Source: Pelagibius sp. CAU 1746 (lineage in GTDB: Bacteria; Pseudomonadota; Alphaproteobacteria; Kiloniellales; Kiloniellaceae). From it: DNA of 64,000 nt. The notes beneath the pieces are model-generated. The model searched no databases. It was not told the DNA's origin and was given only the letters and a program-made list of their open reading frames with translations. Of this stretch, positions 18,851 to 27,093 are shown piece after piece; positions within the stretch are counted from its first letter, which is position 1, and each line of letters starts with the position of its first letter. Position numbers and translations under genes: made by a program. The stretch is from positions 1,612,001 to 1,676,000 of the forward strand of contig NZ_JBDOQT010000001.1 of the NCBI RefSeq assembly GCF_039839785.1, given 5' to 3'.

Positions 18851-19171
18851 ATGACCAAGGTATAAGAGTCGAAAGATGCCCCGCTGACTCTCACCAAGCC
18901 TAATTCCCAGTCTAACCTGGAGGTGGCATACCAGTTCGTGAATGATATCGGAGACCATATGCTCCATTTAGGCGAGGCTCACGAGGCAATTCTTGAAATC
19001 GCGAACTCAGATGGCGTAACCGATCAGACTTGCTCCGCCTTGAGGGTCATTGCGCGAGACATGGAACGCAGCCTCGGGACGATCGACCAGATGACGATTA
19101 ACGTGGGTGGGGCTTACCTGAAGGAACGCGGCACTAATCGCAAAGCCGGCTCCGCCGCACAGTTGTTTTGA
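18851..19171 (+). pseudogene. Hypothetical small gene, interrupted by a stop codon and truncated by an IS
   Basis: ATG at 18851 with AGGA upstream opens a frame that meets TAA at codon 5 and then stays open for 102 more codons (TLTKPNSQSNLEVAYQFVNDIG and onwards). A GTG at 18923 could restart translation. The closing TGA at 19169 is formed by the first bases of the IS3-type end. The protein family is unknown to me; the length and charged helices suggest a small soluble protein. Confidence 0.4.
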
Positions 19172-19525
19172 CCTGCCCCCGGACTTAGTACCACTCGCTA
19201 GTTTAGACTGCTGCGGTCTGCGTGTAAGCGTCGATCTGCTTCGTATCGACCCGCTGGAGCCAGGTGCGAACCGCATTGGCCGTGAACTCTGCGCCATTGT
19301 CGGATCGCATGTGATCGGGCGGCCCATGCCGGACAAGGAGCCCGGCCAGGACCTGCAGCACGTCGTCAGACCGCAGACGCCGGGCGACCTCGATGGCCAG
19401 GCACTCACGGCTGTACTCATCGATCACTGTCAGCATGCGAAATACACTGCCGTCATGGGTTCGGGCCTGGACGAAGTCGTAGGCCCAGACATGGTGTTGC
19501 CAGCTGGGCCGCCGCTTCGGGTCCG
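19169..19525 (-). mobile_element. IS3-family insertion sequence fragment (OrfB integrase core)
   Basis: Minus-strand coding for HHVWAYDFVQARTHDG, VIDEYSRECLAIEV and HMRSDNGAEFTANAVRTWL, the middle of the rve (DDE) domain of IS3-group OrfB with two of the catalytic acidic residues. The C-terminal third with the last Glu and the upstream OrfA are missing. A terminal sequence TGACCTGCCCCCGGACTTAG lies at 19169-19188. The fragment is joined to trbB near 19525 with no second terminus, so it is a deletion remnant. Confidence 0.75.
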
Positions 19526-20207
19526 CGCACCTCACCGATGGGGATACGGTCGGGGCCAATCGCAGCGATGAGCGCGAGGTCGGAGAGCGTCGCGACGCCG
19601 TCCTTGGTACGCAGGGCCACGAGGTTCGGCGTCAGGCATTGCAGTTCGCGCGTGTCCTCGATCAGCACCACACGGTCTGAGGTCTTGGCGACTTCTGGGA
19701 GGAGCGCATTGGTCAGCGTGGTCTTGCCGGTTGATGTGCCGCCGGCGACGAGGATACTGGCGCGCATGGCGATCGCTTCGCGCAAAGCGTCGGAGGCTCT
19801 CACATCCAAAATGTGGGCGCGATATAGTCGTCGAGGGTGAAAACGGCGACAGCAGGTTTACGGATCGCGAAGGTGGGTGCCGCGACGACAGGCGGCAGCA
19901 ACCCCTCGAACCGCTCTCCCGTCCCAGGCAGTTCTGCAGACACACACGGCGCTCCCGCATGAACTTCGGCGCCGACATGATGCGCGACCAGCCTGACGAT
20001 CCGCTCACCATCGGCGGCGGAAAGCCGCTCACCGGTATCGGCAAGACCTTCACTGAGCCGATTCACCCAGAGCCGTCCCTCGGGGTTGAGCATAACTTCG
20101 ACGACGGTAGTGTCATCGAGTCATGAGGTGACATGCGGCCCGAGCGCCGTGCGAAGCAAGCGGGAGCCGCGCTGGATCGCTTCTATCTGGAAATGTTGGA
20201 CGGTCAT
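19526..20207 (-). pseudogene. trbB: TrbB-type conjugation ATPase, broken
   Basis: The VirB11-like ATPase of a P-type conjugation system. It begins MTVQHFQIEAIQRGSRLLRT at 20207. It shows the NPEGRLWVNRL and [21 protein letters not shown] segments, Walker A GGTSTGKTT and the IEDTRELQC and DRIPIGEVRG motifs. It is inactive for three reasons: a TGA replaces the expected Trp at codon 29 (20121-20123), a frameshift occurs near 19805, and the C-terminal third is replaced by the IS3 fragment. Neighbouring trb/tra genes are absent. It indicates that island 2 descends from a conjugative element. Confidence 0.85.
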
Positions 20208-20386
20208 TCGCGGCCCCGCAATTTGTTACGAGGCGCATCAAGAAGACCGTTATCTGGTCAGCGGCAACAGTGTTGAGGGCGTAGTAGGGCTGTGGCGGGT
20301 AAAGGCAGGGAGTAGTGCGAACGGTCTCTGGTGATCCACGGTCGTGCCGTCGGCTCCTTGGGGCGTAGCCTATCGGTGAAGCGATT

Positions 20387-21007
20387 TCATCGTTCCATCG
20401 CGCCTTTGCCTGCCAGAATACGGTCTCGAAACTTTCCGATCCGTGCGACCCTTGTGGATGCCTGCTTCGCCCCATTGAGATTGATGATGTAACTTCGTTG
20501 CCGTCCAGGCGTCAGGCTATGAAACGCTTCGGCGAGTTCGAGATCGTTGTCCAGCGCCTCTACTAATTCGTCTGGAAGTTCGATTTCTCCCGGCTGTTTC
20601 TTTGGTTTGATTCCGGCGTCCGCATAGCTCATTGCCTCCTTCAAATAGGCGTTGACAGTTCGCGCCATTTCCTCTGCCTGTTTGCTTGCGGTGAAGCGGA
20701 TGACGCCCCGATGCTGCGTGTTGGGTCCGTTCTTCTCCAGGATTCCTTCGGGATCCTTCAGGAGCGCGGCGTCCATGAAGGAGAGGCGGAAATCGCCACG
20801 GAACGCGCCGATCAGAGCGATGTTACGCCCCGCATGCATGTAGCAGGGGTGGCCCCATTTCACCGTCTCGGCAAGCCCGGCGTCCAAGCATATGCGGCGC
20901 AGGGATTCAAGACCAGCTTCCCATTTCCTGGTCGAACAATCAGGCGTCGCGAAACGATCGCATCGACCGCATCCCTTCGTGAAGAAATCCTCGATATCCG
21001 TAATCAT
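20387..21007 (-). CDS. YdeI/DUF1801-type family protein
   Basis: A 206-aa protein with an N-terminal DUF1801 (YdhG-like) domain (WGHPCYMHAGRNIALIGAF, then FRLSFMDAALL) and a C-terminal YdeI extension (IELPDELVEAL, then AFHSLTPGRQRSYIINL and ARIGKFRDRIL). The biochemical function of the family is not established. It is the last gene of the leftward operon that begins with the ArsR-type regulator at 22903. The frame is intact, unlike most of island 2. Confidence 0.85.
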   Translation of the reverse strand: MITDIEDFFTKGCGRCDRFATPDCSTRKWEAGLESLRRICLDAGLAETVKWGHPCYMHAGRNIALIGAFRGDFRLSFMDAALLKDPEGILEKNGPNTQHRGVIRFTASKQAEEMARTVNAYLKEAMSYADAGIKPKKQPGEIELPDELVEALDNDLELAEAFHSLTPGRQRSYIINLNGAKQASTRVARIGKFRDRILAGKGAMER

Positions 21008-21095
21008 TCGCCTCTCCCATCATGGCGGATGTTGCCGACCACCGACACTGCTTAGGTAGATTGAAAGATATCAGATATCACCGGACAATTGGAGT

Positions 21096-21563
21096 TCAGA
21101 CGGTATCGGCTGGAATGTCGAAATGCAGCACATCCTCGCGGTTACCGAGCTTGGAGTAGAGCGCTATCGCTGGATCGTCGCCGTGATCGGCCTGAACGAA
21201 CACGACGGAACCACCGCGTACTTTCGCGATAGCCCGCATCGCGTCGACCAGCGCGGTTGCGATACCCCGGCGCCTGCTCTTCTCATCGACGGCGAGATCA
21301 TAGATGTAGAACTCCGACCGGGCTTGCTCGAATTTGGGCAATTCATAGCCGGCCAGTGCGCCCACCAGTTCTCCTTCTTCGATCGCAACGAGCGCGATGA
21401 AGGCCGGATTTGCCAGCAGGTGCGCCACATAAATCTCATCAGGTCGGTTGGCGCCATAGGTGATTTCATCGTCGAATGCCGCGCCGAAGAGGTCGAGCAT
21501 CTTTCTAAAAAGATCACTGTCTCCCGCCTTAAGGTGCCGCATGGTAATGCTCATTCCAGCCAT
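21096..21563 (-). CDS. AAC(3)-I-like aminoglycoside 3-N-acetyltransferase (GNAT)
   Basis: A GNAT fold of about 155 aa with the AAC(3)-I landmarks in order: DLFGAAFDDEITY, ANPAFIALVAIEEGELVGALAGYELPKFEQ in overlapping blocks, EFYIYDLAVDEKSRRRGIATALV (the acetyl-CoA loop with RRxGIA), FVQADHGDDPAIALYSKLG and VLHFDI. Close resemblance over the whole length suggests acetyl-CoA-dependent modification of gentamicin-class drugs, but an environmental homologue with another amine substrate is possible. ATG 21563 lies five bases after the previous stop; ATG 21554 is an alternative start. It is the fourth gene of the ArsR-led operon. Confidence 0.8.
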   Translation of the reverse strand: MAGMSITMRHLKAGDSDLFRKMLDLFGAAFDDEITYGANRPDEIYVAHLLANPAFIALVAIEEGELVGALAGYELPKFEQARSEFYIYDLAVDEKSRRRGIATALVDAMRAIAKVRGGSVVFVQADHGDDPAIALYSKLGNREDVLHFDIPADTV

Positions 21564-21567
21564 CCGG

Positions 21568-21984
21568 TCAACCGGCTTCCACATGGCGTTTGAAATTGTT
21601 CAGGATCGCCTGCCAGCCGTCCCGCTGAATGTCGATCGGGTTCTGGTCTTCCGCATCGAACGTGGTCGTGACTTTGGTCTGTCCGCCGGAGGATTCGAAT
21701 GTCGTCCGGGCCTTGCGCCCATCGCTCATGGCGAGGGTGAGCGCCTTGTGAGGGTCGACCTCATCGTAGACTGCCTCGAAATCGAAGCCGAAGCTGCCGT
21801 CCTTGGCTTCCATGCGTGCTTTGTAGGCGCCGCCGACCTTCAAATCGGCCTCGGCGCTCGGGCAGCACCAATCGTCCGACGCGAAATTCCATTGTGTAAT
21901 GTCGGCAGGTGTCGAATAAGCCTGCCATACACGTTCAACGGGCGCGTCGATAATGGTGTCGATGGTGATTTGATTGTTGGTCAT
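21568..21984 (-). CDS. SRPBCC/AHSA1-domain protein (second in operon)
   Basis: A 138-aa START-like fold. TIIDAPVERVWQAYSTPADITQW is the classical N-terminal AHSA1 signature, and DGWQAILNNFKRHVE closes the C-terminal helix. These proteins bind hydrophobic ligands in a helix-grip cavity; the ligand here is unknown. AAAGGA precedes the ATG. It is paired with a second AHSA1 protein and an ArsR-type regulator, a combination common in alphaproteobacteria. Confidence 0.88.
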   Translation of the reverse strand: MTNNQITIDTIIDAPVERVWQAYSTPADITQWNFASDDWCCPSAEADLKVGGAYKARMEAKDGSFGFDFEAVYDEVDPHKALTLAMSDGRKARTTFESSGGQTKVTTTFDAEDQNPIDIQRDGWQAILNNFKRHVEAG

Positions 21985-22067
21985 GATTGGTTGTCCTTTC
22001 TGAATGCTCAGCTATGACGGCCTTTAGTGCCGCGATGTGCCAAGGATGTCGCCGGCAATCCTTCGGT

Positions 22068-22568
22068 TCAGGCCAGTTTCCTCAACAGCTTGTCGAGTGC
22101 GTCGAGAGTCGCTTCCAGACCCTGCTGCATGCCCATGTCTATGACCTGTTGCAGCGCCTCGGGTGTCTCGTAGGTCGAGACGATCTGCACGAGCGTGTGC
22201 GGGGATGCGTCCTCGAACGTCACCTCCCAGATCGAGACGGGAAGGTCACGATTTATGCGTCCTTCAGCGTCGCTGAAGGCGTCTTGGGCGCGATAGCCGT
22301 CCTTCGGCGTGATCTTTTCATAGTCGAAGCGGGCCCAGTGCTCGTTTCCGCCAGGATCGACCATGGCGAAATGCCAATACCCGCCCTCCTCGAAGGCCAT
22401 GGATTTGGTTTTCGCGGTGAAAGGTTCGGGGGCGAACCATTGGTCCAGTAATTCAGCTTTTGTATAGCAGTCCCAGACAAGGTCCTTGGGCGCATCAAAT
22501 TCGCGCCGGATCGTGAGCCGGTTGGTCTGCATGTTGGCCTGGAAGCTGTAGTGGAGGTCGGGTTTCAT
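22068..22568 (-). CDS. SRPBCC/AHSA1-domain protein (first in operon)
   Basis: A 166-aa AHSA1-type protein: RREFDAPKDLVWDCYTKAELLDQWFAPEPF at the N-terminus (in two contiguous signature blocks) and a C-terminal ligand-cavity helix with LEATLDALDKLL. Its start overlaps the regulator's stop by 4 bp, so the two are translationally coupled. Function beyond hydrophobic ligand binding is unknown. Confidence 0.88.
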   Translation of the reverse strand: MKPDLHYSFQANMQTNRLTIRREFDAPKDLVWDCYTKAELLDQWFAPEPFTAKTKSMAFEEGGYWHFAMVDPGGNEHWARFDYEKITPKDGYRAQDAFSDAEGRINRDLPVSIWEVTFEDASPHTLVQIVSTYETPEALQQVIDMGMQQGLEATLDALDKLLRKLA

Positions 22569-22903
22569 CTGTTCTTGCCCTTAAGTTGTTCGAGGAGTTG
22601 GTCGAGTTTTCGGTAGCGCGAGGCCCATTGTTTGCGCTGACCTTTGAGCCATTCTTCGACGGCTGCATATTTTTCGGGATTGAGTTCGCAAATCCTGACC
22701 CGTCCCACCTTCCTGGTGGTGATCAGGCCCGCATTCTCCAGCGTCCTGATGTGCTTCATAAACGGCGGTAAAGCCATGTCGAAAGGTGCGGCCAGATCGC
22801 TGACCGAGGCCGGGCCATCGCCAAGCTGCCGCAGGACTGCCCTGCGGGTGCTGTCCGCGAAAGCGTGGAACACGGTATCGAGTTCGGATGAATTGTTATC
22901 CAT
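22565..22903 (-). CDS. ArsR/SmtB-type winged-helix repressor of the SRPBCC operon
   Basis: A 112-aa wHTH protein: FHAFADSTRRAVLRQLGDGPASVSDLAAPF is helix 1-3 (two adjoining blocks), HIRTLENAGLITTRKVGRVR is the recognition helix and wing, and EEWLKGQRKQWASRY is the C-terminal helix. No Cys metal site is present, so it belongs to the non-metal SdpR-like group usually found with AHSA1 proteins. ATG 22903 is preferred over TTG 22927. GGTAAGT repeats directly upstream probably form its operator, suggesting autoregulation. Confidence 0.88.
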   Translation of the reverse strand: MDNNSSELDTVFHAFADSTRRAVLRQLGDGPASVSDLAAPFDMALPPFMKHIRTLENAGLITTRKVGRVRICELNPEKYAAVEEWLKGQRKQWASRYRKLDQLLEQLKGKNR

Positions 22904-22906
22904 ATA

Positions 22907-22948
22907 GGTAAGTATAAGGCGCATCAAAACTTACCGCAAGAGGTAAGT
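22907..22948 (-). promoter_or_regulatory. Operator of the ArsR-type repressor
   Basis: A perfect inverted repeat ACTTACC-N6-GGTAAGT lies at 22929-22948, and a third GGTAAGT at 22907-22913. All sit within 45 bp upstream of the repressor start, on its promoter. Dyads of this kind are the usual targets of dimeric ArsR proteins. Confidence 0.6.
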
Positions 22949-22979
22949 GTTGGTTGCCTTCCAAAAGATAGGATTCCGC

Positions 22980-23366
22980 AGAATCAGATCCCAACCTGCG
23001 ACTGTCGCTGCAGATGTGTTCGACTTTCCGAAGCCGTCTTATGTGTAGAGCGCAGCATCGGTCAACCGGTCGCACCGAAGCGCCTTCCTTGCTGTCTTTC
23101 AGGCGAAGGCAGCTGCCCTCAATGTCGATCTCACTCCACCGCAGACCGATGATCTCGCCTCGCCGACAGCCGGTCAGGGCGATGAGGCGGAGGATTTCAG
23201 CGTGGATGCTGAAGTGGGCATCATGCTGAACGCCTTTCAGAATGCCGCCGAGCGTCCGGTACTCCACTTCGCTCAACTTCGGGTGACTGATCCGCGCATA
23301 ACGCTTCTTATGCAAGCAAGCGCAATCTAGATCTCTGGAGCGCATCCCAAAGGTGCCCGTTCGCAA
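22980..23366 (-). pseudogene. Tyrosine integrase fragment of island 2
   Basis: Minus-strand coding for HPKLSEVEYRTLGGILKG and LIALTGCRRGEIIGLRWSEID, the box I region with the catalytic Arg, then LRLKDSKEGASVRPV. Box II (HxxR, H and Tyr) and the N-terminal arm domain are missing, and the frame degenerates after SVRPV. It lies about 220 bp from the third tRNA fragment, the position an integrase would have. Confidence 0.75.
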
Positions 23367-23583
23367 TGAGCCGAACTCTGGTCTTTCGATTGGCGATTCT
23401 GTTGTTGATCACTGATAGTGCAGAGGTGCAGCGGTTGACGGCATCCTCAGATAGAATTTACCGCTATTTATATCTCTCAAATGTTGAGTATCCATTTGGA
23501 ACCCCAGGCAGAACATTACGGGCTTCTATGGCGAAATTCGGCAAATCTCTTCCAAATATTGGCGGAAAACTGCGCCTTTCCGG

Positions 23584-23638
23584 TGACTCTTAATCAGCGG
23601 GTCCAAGGTTCGAGTCCCTGTACGCCCACCATTTCCCC
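23584..23638 (+). repeat. Third tRNA-Lys fragment (right attachment site of island 2)
   Basis: It matches 17504-17558 from the anticodon stem (TGACTC) through the encoded CCA and the following TTTCCCCA, with one change in the T-stem (CCCTG for CCTTG) that breaks a base pair. The 5' half of the tRNA is absent. It is the ancestral chromosomal 3' end displaced by the oldest integration. Confidence 0.85.
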
Positions 23639-23856
23639 AAGATATCTCAATTAGATAGAATAGACGGCGCGCAGCGCTTCCGGGTTTGGGGAAGCCCTCT
23701 TAGGCCGCTTTGGGAAACCGCGAGGCCTTGCTGGCTTGCGGCGGCCCCGCCGGCCTGGCCGCGGTCCCTGGTCTCAAGGGACTTGCCGGAGACGGTCGGC
23801 TTGGCGGGGCACAGCAGCGGTTCCGCTCGCATGCGATCAATAGAACGGCCCTTGCC

Positions 23857-24732
23857 TTAGAGCGCCGCTTCGAAGGTCTCGGCTCCCGGACTCTCGACCC
23901 TGGCGATGAAGACCGACCCCGCGTCCGGATCGCTCGCGAGCGCGTCGTCGTCGAGCGTGACGCTGGCCGTGGTGATCAGCAACGACCGCATGTCCTCGCC
24001 GCCGAAAGCGACACTTGTCACCAAAGGCGTCGGAAGCGAAAGCCGGGAGATTTCGGCGCCGTCGGGCGCATGGCGCGTAACGCATGCCCCTTCCCAGTGC
24101 GCGACCCACAGGCAGCCCTCCGCATCGCATGCCAGGCCGTCGGGGAGCCCGTCCTTTTCATCGAAGCGGATGTGGACGCGGCGCCGGACCAGGCGGTCGG
24201 CCGCGGGATCGATGTCGTAGGCCAGGACGGTCCGCTCAAAGGAAGAGGAGAAGAAGAGCGTCTTCCCGTCGGCCGAAACGGCGGGGCCGTTGGGAACGAT
24301 AAAGCCGCTGTCGGCGATGCTCTGGGTGCCGGTTCTCAGGTTGCAGCAGTAGAGGACGCCGAAAGGACCCGCCTCGTCCACATGGTAGCTGCCCAGCCAG
24401 ATCCGGCCCTGCGCATCGACGCCGGCGTCGTTCAAGTACATACCTTCGCGCCCCGTTTCGAACGGCATGACCGGCGTGTGCGCGCCGCTGGACAGATCCA
24501 GGGACGCCAATCCCGTCGCGCAGGTCAGCAGAGCGCGTTCCGGCTCGCCCGTCGCAAGCAGCGCGCCCAGGGGACCGGGCGCGTCGACGGCTACGGACTC
24601 GATGGAGCCCCCGTCGGGAGCGGCGAAGAACAGGCGCCGTTCCATGAGATCCATCCACGCAAAGCGGCCTTGGGCCGGCAGCCAGCGCGCCGATTCGCCC
24701 AAGACCAGACGCGGGTGCTCGAGTCTTTTCAT
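23857..24732 (-). CDS. SMP-30/gluconolactonase-type sugar lactonase
   Basis: A 291-aa six-bladed beta-propeller of the SMP-30/LRE family. Landmarks are LGESARWLPAQGRFAWMD (first metal Glu), GMYLNDAGVDAQGRIWLGS (Asn and Asp region), FIVPNGPAVSADGKTLFFS and DGLPDGLACDAEGCLWVAHW (metal Asp). These enzymes hydrolyse sugar-acid lactones using a divalent metal. The gene is last of a two-gene leftward unit with the mutarotase-like gene and belongs to the sugar cluster through 34194, so it most likely opens the aldonolactone made by the SDR at 29855. GAGG precedes the ATG. Confidence 0.88.
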   Translation of the reverse strand: MKRLEHPRLVLGESARWLPAQGRFAWMDLMERRLFFAAPDGGSIESVAVDAPGPLGALLATGEPERALLTCATGLASLDLSSGAHTPVMPFETGREGMYLNDAGVDAQGRIWLGSYHVDEAGPFGVLYCCNLRTGTQSIADSGFIVPNGPAVSADGKTLFFSSSFERTVLAYDIDPAADRLVRRRVHIRFDEKDGLPDGLACDAEGCLWVAHWEGACVTRHAPDGAEISRLSLPTPLVTSVAFGGEDMRSLLITTASVTLDDDALASDPDAGSVFIARVESPGAETFEAAL

Positions 24733-24745
24733 GTGGTGAAACCTC

Positions 24746-25597
24746 TCATGTCGTTCGCAAGGGATGTTGGTGGCCGGTCAACCCGGGGAGAGAAATAGCG
24801 ATCCGGTAGCTCACTTCGCCAGCCGGCGGCAGCCAGGCGGCCATGCCGCTTGCGATGCACGTATCGAGCGCGTCGTGAGCCGCCGAGAATGGCTCTATGC
24901 AAAGCGCACGGCGGCCGAACAGGAAGCCGTCGCTCACCCAGACGTGCAGCCATGGCAGTTCCTGCGGGTCGAAGCCGATCTCGATGGCCGGCTTCCCGGG
25001 GCTCCGCACTCCAATGCGCCCCGCCGGCGGCGCGGCGAAGATATGAAGCGCGTGGTCGCCCGTCGGCAGGCCCTCCCGCGGCCAGGGCGCGGGCGGCCAG
25101 GCATCGGGAAGCGGGTCGCCCCCGAGGTCGAAGATCGTGTCCGGCCCAAGCGGCAGGCCGATGTGCGCGCCCCAGATCAACGGAAGCCGCTCGGCTGAAA
25201 GGTTGCGTATGACATGCCGGGTTGTGAGGGTTGAGTCGGGCGAGAGCTCAAGCTGACGGCGGACGTGGATCGGGTAGCCGGCGGGTCGGCACTCCACCTC
25301 GGCCGACGATGTGCTCAGCGCAGCGAGCGTCCATTGCTCGTGCCACAGCACCCCGTGATCCTCCAGCCGCCTTGCGCCGACCGTTGCGGCCGCGCCGGTC
25401 GGGCAGATCTCGTCGAATCCCCCGATCCAAGCCGCGTCGTAGTCGCCAAGCCCGGCTTCGGCCGCTTCCGGGTTCTCCAGAAGAACGTTTTGAGCCGCCT
25501 CGGCCGGCCGCAGGGCCGAAATGCAGGCGCCACGGTCGAGACGGATTTCCGCAACGGCTGATCCCGAGCGCAGCAGCAGCAGGTTCTGATCCGGCAT
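24746..25597 (-). CDS. Aldose 1-epimerase/mutarotase-like protein
   Basis: A 283-aa galactose-mutarotase-fold protein. It shows the beta-sandwich pattern: WIGGFDEICPTG, then LWHEQWTL, RHVIRNLSAERLPLIWGAHIG, LPWLHVWVS and CIEPFSAAHDAL, the last with the Glu expected to act as base. Probable role: anomer interconversion of the imported sugar before dehydrogenation. It is transcribed divergently from the ABC transporter operon, and the operator-like word at 25612 lies between them. The family could also be the DUF4432 branch. Confidence 0.78.
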   Translation of the reverse strand: MPDQNLLLLRSGSAVAEIRLDRGACISALRPAEAAQNVLLENPEAAEAGLGDYDAAWIGGFDEICPTGAAATVGARRLEDHGVLWHEQWTLAALSTSSAEVECRPAGYPIHVRRQLELSPDSTLTTRHVIRNLSAERLPLIWGAHIGLPLGPDTIFDLGGDPLPDAWPPAPWPREGLPTGDHALHIFAAPPAGRIGVRSPGKPAIEIGFDPQELPWLHVWVSDGFLFGRRALCIEPFSAAHDALDTCIASGMAAWLPPAGEVSYRIAISLPGLTGHQHPLRTT

Positions 25598-25611
25598 CTG
25601 ATATCACCAAT

Positions 25612-25653
25612 AAGTAATACTACTTGACAAAGGGACTGTATCACGACTGTATT
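25612..25653 (+). promoter_or_regulatory. Divergent control region of the sugar cluster: operator and promoter
   Basis: AAGTAATACTA at 25612-25622 is part of a near-palindrome AAGTAATACTACTT (12 of 14 symmetric). The identical 11-mer occurs, inverted, at 33395-33405. TTGACA follows at 25624-25629 with a weak TGTATT-type -10 about 18 bp later, so a repressor here would block RNA polymerase. The likely binder is the GntR/FadR protein at 30577-31338. Confidence 0.6.
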
Positions 25654-25703
25654 GCCAAGACCGCACCGAAATGCGGCAAATGCAAATTGGGAGGACGTTG
25701 ATC

Positions 25704-27032
25704 ATGCGAAGCATGAAGAGGAGATTCGCACCCAGCCGCCGCGCGGTGCTGGGTGGCATGGGCGCTGGCATGGTGACCCTGGCCTTGGGGCCGAGAGCAA
25801 TCGCGCAAGGTGCAAATCTCGACTTCTGGTGGTGGGGCGAGCAGGAACTGCCGGGCCTGCAATCGTTCGTTCAAAAGGCCGTGGCCTCTTTTGACGGCGG
25901 CAACGTCTCTCCGCTCCTGCAAGACACGAACGCCGTTATCACGCAGTTCCAAACGGCGGCAGCCGCGAAAGAGGCGCCCGACATCCAGTACTTCTGGAAC
26001 GGCATTTACCACATGGAGAGCGTCTGGCTCGGCTACGCGCGGCCTGTTTCGGGGCTTGTCGCCGATGCTGTGGTCGAAGCATCCTCGCCAACCGTGCTGT
26101 CGCGTTACGAGGGGCAGACCTACCGCGTCGGTTGGTATCCGATCCCCATGGTTTGGTATTACAATAAGAAGGTTTTCGAGGAAGCCGGCCTGGATCCCGA
26201 GGCGCCGCCCGCCACTTGGCCGGAATTCCTCGCTGCCTGCGAGGCCATTCGAGGCATCGGCAAAATGCCCTTTGGGGGCGGCATCCAAGATGGGTATTTT
26301 GGCGAGTGGTACTTGGCCCACGCGCTGGTTCAGAACCTGGACAGCCCGGCTGAGGCGCTGGGCCTCTTCACCGGCGGTCTCGATTTTCGGGAGCCGCGAT
26401 ATCATGAGCACTGGACACGGCTGGCCGAGCTGCGTGACGGAGGTTTCGTGAATCCGAGCATCTCCTCCCTGGAGCTGTATCCGGGCATCGACTTGATCGT
26501 CGCGGGTGAAGTGGCCATGGGGCCGTCGATCGGCACCCGGCTGCCGGCCGACAGCGCGGCGACGAAGGGCGGAATCGGCGTGATGACGATGCCGGTTTAC
26601 GGCAAGGGTGCGATGGCGGGTAAGCCGATCCTCGACGTCCAGGGCCTCGGTATCTCCGCGGGGAGCGAACACCCCGAGCTCGCGGCGCGGTTCCTGGAGC
26701 ATCTCCACGCGCCGGAGCAGCTTGCACTGTTTTGGGAGGAGACCGGCTGGCTGCCGTCCAACACCAACTTCGACGCTTCCGTTATCGAAGATGCCTCCGT
26801 CCGGGACCTCTGGCAGCGCTGGGGCTTGTCGGAGAACATTCCCCACGTGGCCAACCTTACGCCTGGCCAGTTCTACGAGCAGGCCATGGTGCCGATCGCG
26901 CAGCGTATCCTTGCGGGTGAGATCGGCGGCGAGGAGGCCGGAGAAATCGCAGCAGGCGTCGTGAAGGAGTGGCGGGCCTTCAATCCCGATCTTCTCGAAT
27001 CCTATGAAACCTGGGCCAAAGACCTGAGCTGA
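25704..27032 (+). CDS. Sugar ABC transporter, periplasmic substrate-binding protein
   Basis: Family 1 extracellular solute-binding protein, 442 aa. The N-terminus has a twin-arginine-like signal (RRAVLGGMGAGMV, ending near AIAQGA). The mature part begins LDFWWWGEQELPGLQSFV and has the usual WYYNKKVFEEAGLDP hinge region and a late WLPSNTNFD segment. ATG 25704 is chosen because GGGAGG lies nine bases upstream and it gives a proper signal peptide. First gene of an ABC operon with two permeases and an ATPase. The substrate is probably the sugar degraded by the surrounding enzymes. Confidence 0.92.
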   Translation: MRSMKRRFAPSRRAVLGGMGAGMVTLALGPRAIAQGANLDFWWWGEQELPGLQSFVQKAVASFDGGNVSPLLQDTNAVITQFQTAAAAKEAPDIQYFWNGIYHMESVWLGYARPVSGLVADAVVEASSPTVLSRYEGQTYRVGWYPIPMVWYYNKKVFEEAGLDPEAPPATWPEFLAACEAIRGIGKMPFGGGIQDGYFGEWYLAHALVQNLDSPAEALGLFTGGLDFREPRYHEHWTRLAELRDGGFVNPSISSLELYPGIDLIVAGEVAMGPSIGTRLPADSAATKGGIGVMTMPVYGKGAMAGKPILDVQGLGISAGSEHPELAARFLEHLHAPEQLALFWEETGWLPSNTNFDASVIEDASVRDLWQRWGLSENIPHVANLTPGQFYEQAMVPIAQRILAGEIGGEEAGEIAAGVVKEWRAFNPDLLESYETWAKDLS

Positions 27033-27093
27033 ACCGGAACCAAGCTGGAAATCCGCCGGTGCGTACAGTGCGCACCGGCGTGAAGGAAATCTC

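Larger units (their letters stand above)
17555..23638. mobile_element. Integrative element 2: decayed second island at the same tRNA-Lys
   Basis: The tract lies between the second tRNA copy and a third, 3'-only copy at 23584-23638. It has the layout of element 1, with a leftward integrase (now a fragment) near the right att, but is mostly ruined: a hipA fragment, a truncated hypothetical gene, an IS3 fragment and a broken trbB. One operon of resistance and ligand-binding-fold genes (20387-22903) looks intact. Accretion of a younger element in front of an older one at the same tRNA explains the three repeats. Confidence 0.7.
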
